A DNA stretch of 39,524 nt. It comes from Ruminococcus sp. 210702-SL.1.03 (lineage in GTDB: Bacteria; Bacillota; Clostridia; Oscillospirales; Ruminococcaceae). The position numbers and the translations under genes are program-made. Positions 7,873 to 16,683 of this stretch are shown here, piece after piece. The notes below the pieces were generated by a model, which saw nothing but the letters and a program-made list of their open reading frames with translations, searched no databases and had not been told where the DNA came from. The DNA lies in the NCBI RefSeq assembly GCF_020559915.1, contig NZ_JAJCLZ010000017.1:1-39524 (forward strand), in the 5' to 3' direction. The stretch's first letter is position 1, and each line of letters begins with the position of its first letter.

Positions 7873-8934
7873 ATGAAATTTACAGCAGATCAAAATAATG
7901 TTAAACTTGTAGGAAGAACTATGCTCATCGGCGATACGCTTTGGCTCGGGCTTTCGGGCACGGGCGCGGAGTTTGTGTTTACGGGCAAAAAGCTCAGCGT
8001 TACTTTCGTTGCCGACGAGATCGCCCACGGCGACCAGAACGAGATAGCGCGCGCAGCGGTCTTTGTTGACGGCGTGCGCAAAGCAGATGAAATGCTCGAT
8101 ACCGACGAAAAGACCGTATGCGTTATCGACAGCGAAGAGCCTGTTACCGCGAACGTGCAGGTGATAAAGCTTACCGAAAGCCCGATGTCGGCGGCGGGCG
8201 TGAAGCCTCTGGAAACTGACGATGGCGCAAGCATTGTTCCCGCGGCGGAAAGACCGCTGAAGATGGAATTCATCGGCGACTCTATAACCTGCGGCTACGG
8301 TGTTGACGACGAGGTGGCCGAGCACCAGTTCAAGACCGCGACCGAGGACGTCACCCGCGCCTACGCCTACAAGACCGCCCGTATGCTGAACGCGGATTAC
8401 AGTATGTTTTCTGCCAGCGGCTACGGCATAATCACGGGATACACCGAGGGCGACGTTAAGCTGGAAGACCAGCGCCTGCCGCAGTTTTACGAGAGCCTCG
8501 GCTACTCGCGCGGAAGTTTCGGCGGGGTAAAGCCGCAGGACGTTGCCTGGGATTTCTCGCGCTTCGTGCCCGACATAATCGTGATAAACCTCGGCACTAA
8601 CGACGACAGCTACTGCCGCGATTTTGCCGACCGCCGCGCTGATTATCAGGCGGAGTATGTGAAATTTCTCAAAGAGGTGCGCAGGCTCAACCCCGACTCT
8701 GTAATATTCTGCGGAGTGGGCATAATGGGCACGCGCATATACCTGCCGCTGGCGCGCGCCGCCGCCGCTTACTGCGCCGAAACAGGCGACCGCAAGGTTT
8801 TCACCGTGAAATTCTTTGAGCAGGATACAGAAAAGGACGGCGTTGCCGCAAACTGGCACCCCACCGAAGCCACCCACGAAAAGGCGGCGAAGTACCTCAC
8901 AATGATAATAAAAGAAACGCTGGGCTGGGACTAA
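7873..8934 (+). CDS. SGNH/GDSL carbohydrate esterase, CE2-like
   Basis: This 353-residue protein probably removes acetyl groups from plant polysaccharide or its oligosaccharides. Residues 10-125 form a beta-sandwich like the CE2 N-terminal domain. The SGNH hydrolase domain runs from about 130. Block I is FIGDSITCGYG with nucleophile Ser137, block III is NLGTNDD (Gly241, Asn243), and the catalytic His329 is in NWHPTEATH. In CE2 enzymes the Asp of block V is often dispensable, and here the usual DxxH is replaced by NWH. There is no signal peptide or transmembrane segment, so it probably acts on imported oligosaccharides in the cytoplasm, unlike many secreted CE2 enzymes. AGGAG lies 8 bp before the ATG. 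It is second in the operon, with no xylanase or transporter beside it. Confidence 0.87.
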   Translation: MKFTADQNNVKLVGRTMLIGDTLWLGLSGTGAEFVFTGKKLSVTFVADEIAHGDQNEIARAAVFVDGVRKADEMLDTDEKTVCVIDSEEPVTANVQVIKLTESPMSAAGVKPLETDDGASIVPAAERPLKMEFIGDSITCGYGVDDEVAEHQFKTATEDVTRAYAYKTARMLNADYSMFSASGYGIITGYTEGDVKLEDQRLPQFYESLGYSRGSFGGVKPQDVAWDFSRFVPDIIVINLGTNDDSYCRDFADRRADYQAEYVKFLKEVRRLNPDSVIFCGVGIMGTRIYLPLARAAAAYCAETGDRKVFTVKFFEQDTEKDGVAANWHPTEATHEKAAKYLTMIIKETLGWD

Positions 8935-9000
8935 GCGGCGCAAATTTTACCGCCGCGGCTGTTTATACTATTAAATATAAACTAGAAAGGACTGCACGTT

Positions 9001-10038
9001 ATGGCTGATATACAGGATCTTACTTTTGAAGAAAATTATTTTGACAGTGCCGACGGCGTTCACCGCTGCCGATACATCGCCGCGATCCCCAAAGGCGAGA
9101 TAAAGGGCGCGGTGCAGATCTCGCACGGTATGTGCGAATACATCGACCGTTACCGCGATTTCATGGCGTATCTGGCGCAAAACGGCTTCGCGGCTTTCGG
9201 CAACGACCATCTAGGCCACGGCAAGACTGCCGCAGACCCCGCCGACCTTGGCTATTTTTCGCCCGAAAACGGCTGGCAGAACGCCGTCGCCGACCTGCAC
9301 ACGCTGACCAAAATAATGAAAAAGCGCTTCCCTGCCCTGCCGTTTTTCATGGTGGGCCACAGCATGGGCAGCTTCCTCGCGAGGGCTTACGCTCTGCGCC
9401 ACGGCAGCGAGTGCCGCTCTTTTATTTTCATCGGCACGGCTGACGGCTTTGAATCCGCCGCGGCTGACATCATCGAAAAGGGCGCGGGCTTCGCAGGCAG
9501 GCTGACCTCAAAGCTTACAGGCAAGGAAACGAACCTCGGCAGAGCGGCGATAACGGCTATGCTAACGCAGGGCGAGATACTCAAAAAAGTAAAAGGCGAA
9601 AGATACCGCAGCGAGCTGCTGAACAAGCTGGGATTTGGTCGTAACAATGAGCGCATAGAGAACTGCCGCACCGAGTACGACTGGATCTCGCGCGACGAAG
9701 AGATAGTTGAAAAATACGCCGCCGACCAGCTTTGCACCTTTATTTTCACCGTCAACGGCTTCATAAATCTGGCAGAGGTACTTTGGTACGTTTCAAACGA
9801 CAAGTGGTACACAAATCTGCGCAAAGACCTGCCGCTGCTGCTTCTCGCGGGCGACGCCGACCCCGTTGGCAACTACGGTAAAGGCGTGCGCAGCGTTTAC
9901 GAAAAGCTCTGCGAATACCGCTGCGACGCTTCGATGAAACTTTACGAAGGTGCGCGGCACGAGCTGCTGAACGAGCTTTGCCGCGAGGAAGTTTACGGCG
10001 ATATACTCGAATTTATCGGCGCGAATTTGTCCGACTAA
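9001..10038 (+). CDS. alpha/beta hydrolase, lysophospholipase/monoacylglycerol lipase-like
   Basis: This 345-residue serine hydrolase is of the Hydrolase_4 (serine aminopeptidase S33-like) group, which includes PldB and monoacylglycerol lipases. The nucleophile elbow is GHSMGS with Ser121. The acid is in GDADPVG (Asp287) and the histidine is His320 in GARHELLNE. An oxyanion-loop motif SHGMCEY lies at 41-47 and a DHLGHG motif at 69-74. The segment from about 150 to 260 is the helical cap. No signal peptide is seen, so a cytoplasmic or membrane-surface ester substrate is likely. The start has AGAAAGGA about 10 bp upstream. It sits 66 bp after the CE2-like gene, probably in the same operon, though the substrate link is not evident. 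Confidence 0.86.
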   Translation: MADIQDLTFEENYFDSADGVHRCRYIAAIPKGEIKGAVQISHGMCEYIDRYRDFMAYLAQNGFAAFGNDHLGHGKTAADPADLGYFSPENGWQNAVADLHTLTKIMKKRFPALPFFMVGHSMGSFLARAYALRHGSECRSFIFIGTADGFESAAADIIEKGAGFAGRLTSKLTGKETNLGRAAITAMLTQGEILKKVKGERYRSELLNKLGFGRNNERIENCRTEYDWISRDEEIVEKYAADQLCTFIFTVNGFINLAEVLWYVSNDKWYTNLRKDLPLLLLAGDADPVGNYGKGVRSVYEKLCEYRCDASMKLYEGARHELLNELCREEVYGDILEFIGANLSD

Positions 10039-10073
10039 TTGTACAAATTTCCGGACAGCATAGGTGATGACAG

Positions 10074-11603
10074 ATGTTTTATAAAGTAAAGAGCATGGGG
10101 CTTACGGGGCTGAACGCTTTTCCCGTTACCGCCGAGATAGAAGGCAGCAGCGAGCTTCCCGACTTTCAGATAATAGGCCTTGCCGACGCCGCCGTGCGCG
10201 AGTGCCGCGAGAGGTTAAAGAGCGCTTTCCGCACCACGGGGCTGAATTTTCCCGAACAGCGCGTAGTGGTGAACCTTGCCCCCGCCGATGTGCGCAAGAC
10301 TGGCACGGTGCACGACTTAGCGATAGCCGCGGCGCTCTGCATGGTGCAGGGCTGGATAAAGAAAAGCGCGGTGGAAAACGCCGCTTTCATCGGCGAAGTA
10401 TCGCTGGGCGGCGAGATACGCGCGGTACGCGGCGTGCTGCCAATGACGATCTTGGCGCAGAAGCTGGGCTGCAGCGAGATATTCGTGCCCGCCGACAATG
10501 CCGCCGAAGCTTCGGTAGTTTCGGGCATAAAGGTCTACGGCGTGCCCGACCTGCGAACGCTTGTCGCGCACTTTTATTTCAAGAAGAAGATAACGCCGCA
10601 GCCCGAGTATCAGCCCGATTTTGAGCAGGCAGCGGACGGCTGCGATTTCTGCGACATAAAGGGTCAGGAGCTTGCAAAGCGCGCGCTCGAGGTGGCTGCC
10701 GCGGGCGGGCACAACGCGCTGCTGATAGGCCCGCCGGGTTCGGGAAAATCAATGCTCGCAAAGGCGCTGCCGTCTATACTGCCGCGCATGACCTTTGACG
10801 AAGCCATCTCCGCGACGAACGTTTACTCGGTAGCGGGCGAGATAGACCCAGAGCACCCGCTTATAACCAGCCGGCCTTTCCGCGCGCCGCACCACACGGT
10901 ATCTACGGCGGGACTTTCGGGCGGCGGCACTATACCGCGGCCGGGAGAGATCTCGCTGGCGCACAACGGCGTGCTCTTTTTAGACGAGCTGCCCGAATTT
11001 TCGCGAAACGCGCTAGAGATACTGCGCCAGCCGCTAGAGGACGGAAAAGTTACAATATCTCGCGCGGCGGGCACGGTGACATACCCCAGCTCGGTAATGC
11101 TGCTGGCGGCGATGAACCCATGTCCCTGCGGATATTACGGCCACCCTACGCGCAAATGCACCTGCGGCGCTAAGAAAGTAGAAAACTACCTTTCGCGCAT
11201 ATCAGGCCCGCTGCTCGACCGACTTGACATACATTGCGAAGCGGCGGCGGTAGAGTTTTCCGACCTAGCCTCAAAAGAAAAAGCCGAGCCTTCATCGGCT
11301 ATACGCGAGAGGGTGCAGGCGGCGCGCGACATTCAGAACCGCCGTTTCGCGGGCACGGATATAACATGCAACGCGAAGATAACGCCCGACATGATGAGCG
11401 AAGTGTGCGTTATGACGAATGACGCTAAGGACGCGCTGAAAACGGTATTTGAAGCCTTTGGGCTTTCGGCACGCGCCTACGACAAGATACTTAAAGTAGC
11501 CCGCACCGCCGCCGACCTTGAAAATTCCGAGCTGATAGAGGACAGGCACATAATCGAAGCGGCAGGCTACCGCACGCTGGACAGAAAGTATTGGGCGACA
11601 TGA
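10074..11603 (+). CDS. comM: YifB/ComM family Mg chelatase-like AAA+ ATPase
   Basis: This 509-residue protein matches ComM, a hexameric helicase that promotes branch migration when DNA taken up by transformation is integrated. An N-terminal Lon-protease-like fold domain (about 1-170) contains LPDFQIIGLADAAVRE. The AAA+ core has Walker A GPPGSGKS (219-226), Walker B VLFLDE (300-305), MNPCPCGYYG (347-356) with further cysteines 362 and 364, and an arginine-rich C-terminal lid. The sequence is full length. It is the fourth gene of the operon, 35 bp after the hydrolase, with AGGTGA 8 bp before the ATG. Its stop overlaps the start of the next gene. It does not prove natural competence, since the family is widespread. 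Confidence 0.95.
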   Translation: MFYKVKSMGLTGLNAFPVTAEIEGSSELPDFQIIGLADAAVRECRERLKSAFRTTGLNFPEQRVVVNLAPADVRKTGTVHDLAIAAALCMVQGWIKKSAVENAAFIGEVSLGGEIRAVRGVLPMTILAQKLGCSEIFVPADNAAEASVVSGIKVYGVPDLRTLVAHFYFKKKITPQPEYQPDFEQAADGCDFCDIKGQELAKRALEVAAAGGHNALLIGPPGSGKSMLAKALPSILPRMTFDEAISATNVYSVAGEIDPEHPLITSRPFRAPHHTVSTAGLSGGGTIPRPGEISLAHNGVLFLDELPEFSRNALEILRQPLEDGKVTISRAAGTVTYPSSVMLLAAMNPCPCGYYGHPTRKCTCGAKKVENYLSRISGPLLDRLDIHCEAAAVEFSDLASKEKAEPSSAIRERVQAARDIQNRRFAGTDITCNAKITPDMMSEVCVMTNDAKDALKTVFEAFGLSARAYDKILKVARTAADLENSELIEDRHIIEAAGYRTLDRKYWAT

Positions 11604-12163
11604 GGATAGCTATAATCGGGCACAGCGGCTCGGGAAAATCTACGCTTGCAAGAAATCTTGGAAAAGCTCTGGACACAGACGTGATGCACATGGATAAGGT
11701 GCATTTTGAGGCGAACTGGCAAATACGCGCAAAAGAAGAAAAAGAGCGCATGGTAAAAGAATTTCTCGACTCGCACACGTCATGGATAATCGACGGTAAT
11801 TACACAAAATTGGAGTATCAGCGGCGAATGGATGAAGCTGAGCTTATAGTTTTGCTGCTTTTTAGCAGAGCCGCCAGCCTGCGCCGAGTATATCGCAGAT
11901 ATAGAATGTACAAAGGAAGATCGCGACCGGATATGACTATTGGCTGCCAAGAAAAACTTGACGCTAAGTTTATAAAATGGGTGCTTTTCGGCGGACGCTC
12001 TAAAGAAAAAATGGCGGACTACCTCGACATTATGGAACGCTACGGCGAAAAAACGCTTGTCGCAAAAAATCAAAAACAGCTTGACGAAATATACAAAAAA
12101 CTTGCCGCGCACAAATTCGCCGACGAAGAAAACGTTATCGGTGTAAAAACCGACAAAATTTAA
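11600..12163 (+). CDS. P-loop kinase, topology modulation protein (FlaR)-like
   Basis: This 187-residue protein begins MRIAIIGHSGSGKSTLAR, with Walker A at about 7-15, and has the layout of the AAA_17/adenylate kinase-like family often annotated as topology modulation protein: MHMDKVHFEANW, then WIIDGNY near 75, and an RRVYRRYRMYKGRSRPDM lid. The substrate is unknown. ATG 11600 overlaps the comM stop as ATGA, which suggests translational coupling. An in-frame TTG at 11591 is less likely. It is the last gene of the 7132 operon. Codon use shifts towards A and T in its second half compared with comM. No strong terminator follows, only a weak AAACTTTTAAAAGT dyad near 12171. Confidence 0.8.
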   Translation: MRIAIIGHSGSGKSTLARNLGKALDTDVMHMDKVHFEANWQIRAKEEKERMVKEFLDSHTSWIIDGNYTKLEYQRRMDEAELIVLLLFSRAASLRRVYRRYRMYKGRSRPDMTIGCQEKLDAKFIKWVLFGGRSKEKMADYLDIMERYGEKTLVAKNQKQLDEIYKKLAAHKFADEENVIGVKTDKI

Positions 12164-12193
12164 TGAACAAACTTTTAAAAGTGCCGAAAACAC

Positions 12194-12222
12194 TGGAAAA
12201 TATTCTACCGATATGATATAAT
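12194..12222 (+). promoter_or_regulatory. extended -10 promoter of the phosphohexomutase gene
   Basis: TGATATAAT gives an extended -10 element (TATAAT at 12217-12222). The -35 element, TGGAAA at 12194-12199, is weak. Confidence 0.7.
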
Positions 12223-12305
12223 TAAATCATGAATGAGAAAAAAAAACGGCGCGCGTTCGCTAAAGCGCTGCGCTGACAAAGATTTTTTTATGAGGTGATA
12301 TTGAA

Positions 12306-14030
12306 ATGACAGACGAAATCATGTCTTTGTACAAATTATGGTGCGAAAAGGCTACCGACGACGCTGATCTTCAGACCGAGCTGAAAAGCATAGAGGGCGA
12401 CAACGACGCTATACTCGACCGCTTTTACAGAGATCTCGAATTCGGCACGGGCGGCCTTCGCGGCGTTATCGGCGCAGGCAGCTACCGCATGAACATCTAC
12501 ACCATCCGCCGCGCTACTCAGGGTCTTGCCGACTACGTAAACGGCGACTTTGAAAAAGGCTCGGTAGCTATCTCCTACGACTCGAGAATAAAATCTGACG
12601 TTTTCGCTAAAGAGGCTGCAAGAGTTCTCGTTGCGAACGGTATAAAGGTATATATTTACAAAGAGCTTATGCCTACCCCCATGCTCTCCTACGCTGTACG
12701 CTACTTCGGCGCATCCGCAGGTATCATGGTAACGGCTTCGCACAACCCCGCTAAGTACAACGGCTACAAGGTTTACGGCGCTGACGGCTGCCAGATCACC
12801 CTCGACGTTGCAAACACCGTTATCGGCAAGATAAACGACGTGCCCATGTTCGGCGGCGCTAAGATAGTTTCCTTTGAGGAAGGTCTTGCCAGCGGCATGA
12901 TACAGTACATCGAGCAGGACTGCATCGACTCTTACCTCGCTAAGGTAATGGAGCAGGGCATACATACCGACCTCGTTGCCGAAAGCGGACTCAAAGTAGT
13001 TTACACCCCCCTCAACGGTACCGGCAACAAGCCTGTACGCGCTATACTCTCGAAGATCGGCATAAAGGACGTTACCGTAGTTCCCGAGCAGGAGAACCCC
13101 GACGGAAACTTCCCCACCTGCCCCTTCCCGAACCCTGAGATAAAGGAAGCTCTCGCTTACGGTCTTAAGCTTTGCGAAACTGTAAAGCCCGACCTGCTGC
13201 TGGCTACCGACCCCGACGCTGACAGAGTAGGCATAGCAGTTCCCTCACCCGCAGGCGACTACGTTCTCTTCTCCGGCAACGAAGTCGGCGCGCTGCTTAT
13301 GGAGTACATCTGCCACGAACGCAAGGCACTCGGCACTATGCCCGAGCACCCCGTAGCTGTAAAGACCATCGTTACCACCGACATCGTAAGCAAGATGGCT
13401 GAGGAGTACGGCGTAGAGCTGAGAGAAGTTCTCACCGGCTTCAAATTCATCGGCGAGCAGATAGGCTTCCTCGAGGCTAAGGGCGAGGACGCAAGATACA
13501 TCTTCGGCTTTGAAGAGAGCTACGGCTACCTCGCAGGCTCTTATGTACGCGACAAGGACGCAGTAGTAGCTTCTATGCTGATCTGCGAAATGGCTGCATT
13601 TTACAGAACTAAGGGCATCTCGCTGCTGGAAGCAAGAGATAAGATGTACGCTAAGTACGGCAACTACCTCCACTCACAGGAGTCCTTCGTTTGCGAAGGT
13701 GCGAGCGGAATGGAGCGCATGAAGGAGATCATGGCTGACCTGCGCACCAATACCCCGAAGGAGATCGGCGGACTCAAGGTACTGAGATTTGGCGACTACA
13801 TGGCTTCGGAAGAGGTAGACCTCGCTACCGGCGCAAAGACCGAGATCACCCTGCCGAAGTCTGACGTACTGGCATTCCGCCTTGAGCAGAACGCTTCTGT
13901 TATCATTCGTCCCTCGGGTACTGAGCCTAAGATAAAGGCTTACTACACCACCATCGGCGAGAGCAGAGAGGCTGCTAAGAAGCTGGAAGCTACCATAGCG
14001 GGCGACTTCAAGAAAATACTTGGTTTCTAA
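12306..14030 (+). CDS. pgcA: phosphoglucomutase/phosphomannomutase
   Basis: This 574-residue alpha-D-phosphohexomutase interconverts glucose 1-phosphate and glucose 6-phosphate (or the mannose pair) via a phosphoserine. The catalytic serine is Ser145 in TASHNPAKYNGYK. The metal loop is TDPDADR with Asp302, 304 and 306. The sugar-specificity loop is GFEESYGYL, and the phosphate-binding loop RPSGTEPKIKAYY lies near the C-terminus. Length and the GTGGLRG start match the PgcA/YbbT group that supplies UDP-glucose precursors. Codons are unusually uniform (GAC, AAG, TAC, ATC), as in highly expressed genes. It is a single-gene transcript, but galK follows from its own promoter, so both feed the same glucose 1-phosphate pool. 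GAGGTGA precedes the ATG. The gene symbol follows B. subtilis and is by family only. Confidence 0.93.
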   Translation: MTDEIMSLYKLWCEKATDDADLQTELKSIEGDNDAILDRFYRDLEFGTGGLRGVIGAGSYRMNIYTIRRATQGLADYVNGDFEKGSVAISYDSRIKSDVFAKEAARVLVANGIKVYIYKELMPTPMLSYAVRYFGASAGIMVTASHNPAKYNGYKVYGADGCQITLDVANTVIGKINDVPMFGGAKIVSFEEGLASGMIQYIEQDCIDSYLAKVMEQGIHTDLVAESGLKVVYTPLNGTGNKPVRAILSKIGIKDVTVVPEQENPDGNFPTCPFPNPEIKEALAYGLKLCETVKPDLLLATDPDADRVGIAVPSPAGDYVLFSGNEVGALLMEYICHERKALGTMPEHPVAVKTIVTTDIVSKMAEEYGVELREVLTGFKFIGEQIGFLEAKGEDARYIFGFEESYGYLAGSYVRDKDAVVASMLICEMAAFYRTKGISLLEARDKMYAKYGNYLHSQESFVCEGASGMERMKEIMADLRTNTPKEIGGLKVLRFGDYMASEEVDLATGAKTEITLPKSDVLAFRLEQNASVIIRPSGTEPKIKAYYTTIGESREAAKKLEATIAGDFKKILGF

Positions 14031-14049
14031 GCGAAAAATTGCATAAATA

Positions 14050-14085
14050 CACAGCCGTTCTCTTGTGGGAACGGCTGTTTTTTTG
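14050..14085 (+). terminator. intrinsic terminator of the phosphohexomutase gene
   Basis: A 10-bp stem, ACAGCCGTTC with GAACGGCTGT, is followed by seven T. Confidence 0.93.
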
Positions 14086-14094
14086 GCGCGGGTA

Positions 14095-14123
14095 TTGCAA
14101 AATCAGCGCGGATATGTTATAAT
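14095..14123 (+). promoter_or_regulatory. sigma-A promoter of the galK operon
   Basis: TTGCAA (14095-14100) and TGTTATAAT (TATAAT at 14118-14123, extended -10) with a 17-bp spacer. No clear sugar-repressor operator was seen near it. Confidence 0.83.
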
Positions 14124-14169
14124 TAAAATGATATATCGGCGGCAACGCCTTTTATGGAGGTATTAGAAA

Positions 14170-15405
14170 ATGATACATACACTGAAAGAAATTTACGGCG
14201 CGGAAGCAACGCCATTACAGGCTCAGCGCTATGCCGCCGCCGCAGAGGAATTTGAAGCGCTTTTCGGCATGAAGCCGCAGCGCTTTTTCAGCGCCCCAGG
14301 CAGAACCGAGGTCGGCGGAAATCATACCGACCACAATAACGGCAGAGTGCTCGCCGCGGGCGTTTCGCTGGACGTTATCGCCGCCGTAGTGCCCACCGAC
14401 GATGGGATAATCCGCATAAAGTCGCAGGGCTTCCCTATGGACACAGTAGACTCGAGCGACACCGAGATAAAGGACGAAGAGGAAAACACTTCCTGCGCAC
14501 TGATACGCGGAGTTGCGGCAGGTATGCTTCGCCGCGGCTACAAGGTCGGCGGCTTTACCGCTTACACCACCTCAAACGTGCTAAAAGGCTCGGGACTTTC
14601 CTCCTCCGCCGCGTTTGAAGTGCTGATAGGCACTATACTCAGCGGTCTGTACAACGATTTCGCGGTATCGCCCGTTGAGATAGCGCAGATCTCGCAGTTT
14701 GCGGAAAACATTTACTTCGGCAAGCCTTCGGGACTGATGGACCAGATGGCTTCATCGGTCGGCAGCTTTATCACCATCGACTTTGCCGACACGGCGAACC
14801 CCGTTATTGAGGCGATAGACTTTGACTTCGCCGCCAGCGGACACCGCCTCTGCATAGTTGACACAAAGGGCAGCCATTCAGACCTCACGCCCGAGTACGC
14901 CGCTATCCCCGCCGAGATGAGATCGGTAGCGCAGTTTTTCGGCAAGGACTATCTGCGCGAGCTGACCAAGGCGGACGTTATGGCGAACATCGCGGCGCTG
15001 AGAGCAAAGCTTGGCGACCGCGCTGTACTGAGAGCGCTGCATTTCTTCGGCGACAACGAGCGCGTAGTTAAGCAGGCTGCGGCGCTGAGATCGCACGATT
15101 TCAAGAAATTCCTTAAACTCATCAACGAATCGGGCGACAGTTCTTACAAGTATTTACAGAATATATATGCTTCATCTAACCCCGCCGAGCAGGGTCTTTC
15201 GCTCGCGCTTTACATAGCAAGCGATGTTCTCAGCGGCGAAGGCGCTTGCAGAGTGCACGGCGGCGGATTCGCAGGCACTATACAGGCATTCGTGCCCGAA
15301 GAAAAGCTGGAGAAATTCAAGTCGGCGATGGAGGGCGTATTCGGCGAAGGAAGCTGCTATGTGCTCTCGATAAGACCTTTCGGCGGAACTGAGGTATCGC
15401 TGTAA
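14170..15405 (+). CDS. galK: galactokinase (GHMP kinase)
   Basis: This 411-residue enzyme phosphorylates galactose at C1 in the Leloir pathway. The galactokinase signature is GRTEVGGNHTDHN (44-56), the clostridial variant of GRxNLIGEHTDY. GHMP motif 2, KGSGLSSSAAFE (139-150), binds ATP phosphate. The likely catalytic Asp191 is in GLMDQ, and motif 3 is HGGGFAGTIQAF near the C-terminus. No galE, galT or transporter gene is near it. Substrate range could include related sugars, since this variant clade is less studied. TGGAGG lies 11 bp before the ATG. The stop overlaps the next gene's start by one base, so the four genes to 17541 form one operon. Confidence 0.9.
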   Translation: MIHTLKEIYGAEATPLQAQRYAAAAEEFEALFGMKPQRFFSAPGRTEVGGNHTDHNNGRVLAAGVSLDVIAAVVPTDDGIIRIKSQGFPMDTVDSSDTEIKDEEENTSCALIRGVAAGMLRRGYKVGGFTAYTTSNVLKGSGLSSSAAFEVLIGTILSGLYNDFAVSPVEIAQISQFAENIYFGKPSGLMDQMASSVGSFITIDFADTANPVIEAIDFDFAASGHRLCIVDTKGSHSDLTPEYAAIPAEMRSVAQFFGKDYLRELTKADVMANIAALRAKLGDRAVLRALHFFGDNERVVKQAAALRSHDFKKFLKLINESGDSSYKYLQNIYASSNPAEQGLSLALYIASDVLSGEGACRVHGGGFAGTIQAFVPEEKLEKFKSAMEGVFGEGSCYVLSIRPFGGTEVSL

Positions 15406-15995
15406 TGGCAAAGAATAGCTTTAACGACATGATAGTTCGCGCGATGCAGAAGCGCGACGCTGGCCGTGTGGCGCTGAAAAAATCGAGCTGCGGCGCAGTT
15501 ATGATCGACGGGCTGACATTTTCCGTAAGCGCTGAGAGCGACGGCGCGGCTTCCTCAAAGGGCGTGATGTTCACGCTTTCGGGCGAGGCAGCAGACAGCG
15601 GCGAGCTGACGCTCGACATGATCGACGTGACCTACCCCGCGGGCGCGGGAGTTAAGACGATACGCCGCAAAGCCGAGCTTTTTGAGCGCAAGGACGGCGG
15701 AAAAGTTTGGCGTGCAAAATTCGGCGAGATCAAGATACCGCAGTGCGCGGAAGGCAACATTTTTGCCGATGGCGCAGTGACGGAGGACGAGCTGCGCGGC
15801 GGCATGAACAAGCAAATTATTTTCAAGTTCGTGCCAAAATTCAGCGGCGCGGGCGAGCCGGAAGTCATGCTGAACATCTACCCGATAGAGAACCCGCTGG
15901 ACGGCAACTTCGCCGAATGGGTAACGCTGACCGCCGATCAGGAGTTTTTTGAGCACGGTGGACTGTCAAAAATTATGAACCGCAAAAGGAAATAA
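15405..15995 (+). CDS. conserved-looking hypothetical protein between galK and trmB
   Basis: I do not recognise this 196-residue protein. It has no signal peptide, transmembrane segment or known catalytic motif. The sequence alternates beta-like strands (VMIDGLTFSVSA, FTLSGEA, LTLDMIDVTYP, VMLNIYPIEN), which suggests a beta-sandwich. The N-terminus (MAKNSFNDMIVRAMQKRD) looks like a short helix and the C-terminus is basic (NRKRK). Two cysteines are present. The ATG at 15405 overlaps the galK stop (TAATG), which supports translation and coupling. The gene has the local GC-rich codon bias, so it is probably native. Its role, with galK or with trmB, is unknown. Confidence 0.75.
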   Translation: MAKNSFNDMIVRAMQKRDAGRVALKKSSCGAVMIDGLTFSVSAESDGAASSKGVMFTLSGEAADSGELTLDMIDVTYPAGAGVKTIRRKAELFERKDGGKVWRAKFGEIKIPQCAEGNIFADGAVTEDELRGGMNKQIIFKFVPKFSGAGEPEVMLNIYPIENPLDGNFAEWVTLTADQEFFEHGGLSKIMNRKRK

Positions 15996-16001
15996 CCAAT
16001 T

Positions 16002-16682
16002 ATGAGAATGAGAAGAAAAAAGCACCTTGACGAAAGGCTAGCTGCCTGCGGCGACATGATAATATTCATGGATCGCGAAAACAGGGATTTTTCGGTAAAA
16101 GATACAGAAAATATGCTCGATTACAAGGCGATCTTCGGCAACGACAAGCCGATAGTGCTTGAGATCGGATGCGGCAAGGGGCAGTTCATACGCGAGCTGG
16201 CGAAGCGCGAGCCGCAGTACAACTATTTGGCGGTAGAAAAAGCCAGCAATGTCATCGTTGACGCGGCGGAAAAAACACTGGCGGAGGGCATCGAGAACAT
16301 TCGCTACCTGCGCGGCGGCGCGGAGTACCTCGACTGCTATGTGCAGCCGCTTTCGGCAGAGCGCATCTATCTGAATTTCAGCTGCCCGTTCCCCAAAAAA
16401 AGCTACGCGGCACACCGTCTGACGCATCGCAATTTTTTACAGATATACGAAAAACTGCTGAAAGACGGTGGCGAGATACACCAGAAAACGGACAATATGC
16501 AGCTTTTTGAGTTTTCAATCGCAGAGTTTTCGCAGAGCGGGTGGGGGCTGAAAAACGTTTCGCTCGATCTGCACAACTCAGATTTCGAGGGCAACATCGT
16601 GACCGAGTACGAGCGGCGCTTCTCAGAGCAGGGCATGCCGATCTACCGACTCGAGGCGATGAAGCCGAAAAGGAGCATTTGA
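16002..16682 (+). CDS. trmB: tRNA (guanine-N7-)-methyltransferase
   Basis: This 226-residue enzyme makes m7G46 in the variable loop of tRNAs. It is a single-domain SAM methyltransferase with motif I EIGCGKGQFI (about 49-58), preceded by the family's basic MRMRRKKHLDERL start. NYLAVEKASNVI corresponds to the family pattern NYIGVDxxxSVV, and SCPFPKKSYAAHRLTHRNFL to DPWPKKRHxKRRLT, where DPW is here replaced by SCP. TDNMQLFEFS also fits the TD binding motif. The length is normal. The start at 16002 has AAAAGGA upstream, and the alternative ATG at 16008 would remove only two residues. Its stop lies one base before the pnp start. Confidence 0.93.
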   Translation: MRMRRKKHLDERLAACGDMIIFMDRENRDFSVKDTENMLDYKAIFGNDKPIVLEIGCGKGQFIRELAKREPQYNYLAVEKASNVIVDAAEKTLAEGIENIRYLRGGAEYLDCYVQPLSAERIYLNFSCPFPKKSYAAHRLTHRNFLQIYEKLLKDGGEIHQKTDNMQLFEFSIAEFSQSGWGLKNVSLDLHNSDFEGNIVTEYERRFSEQGMPIYRLEAMKPKRSI

Positions 16683-16683
16683 T

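Noticed and set aside
7873..10038. A biosynthetic or polysaccharide-use gene cluster built on the two hydrolases
   Set aside because: No transporter, glycosidase or regulator is nearby. The neighbours are a RadC-like gene and comM, so a dedicated pathway is not supported.
12229..12276. A 15-codon reading frame (MNEKKKRR start) in the leader of the phosphohexomutase gene
   Set aside because: It begins at the expected transcription start with no ribosome binding site, and no attenuator hairpin with a T-run follows, so a leader peptide cannot be supported.
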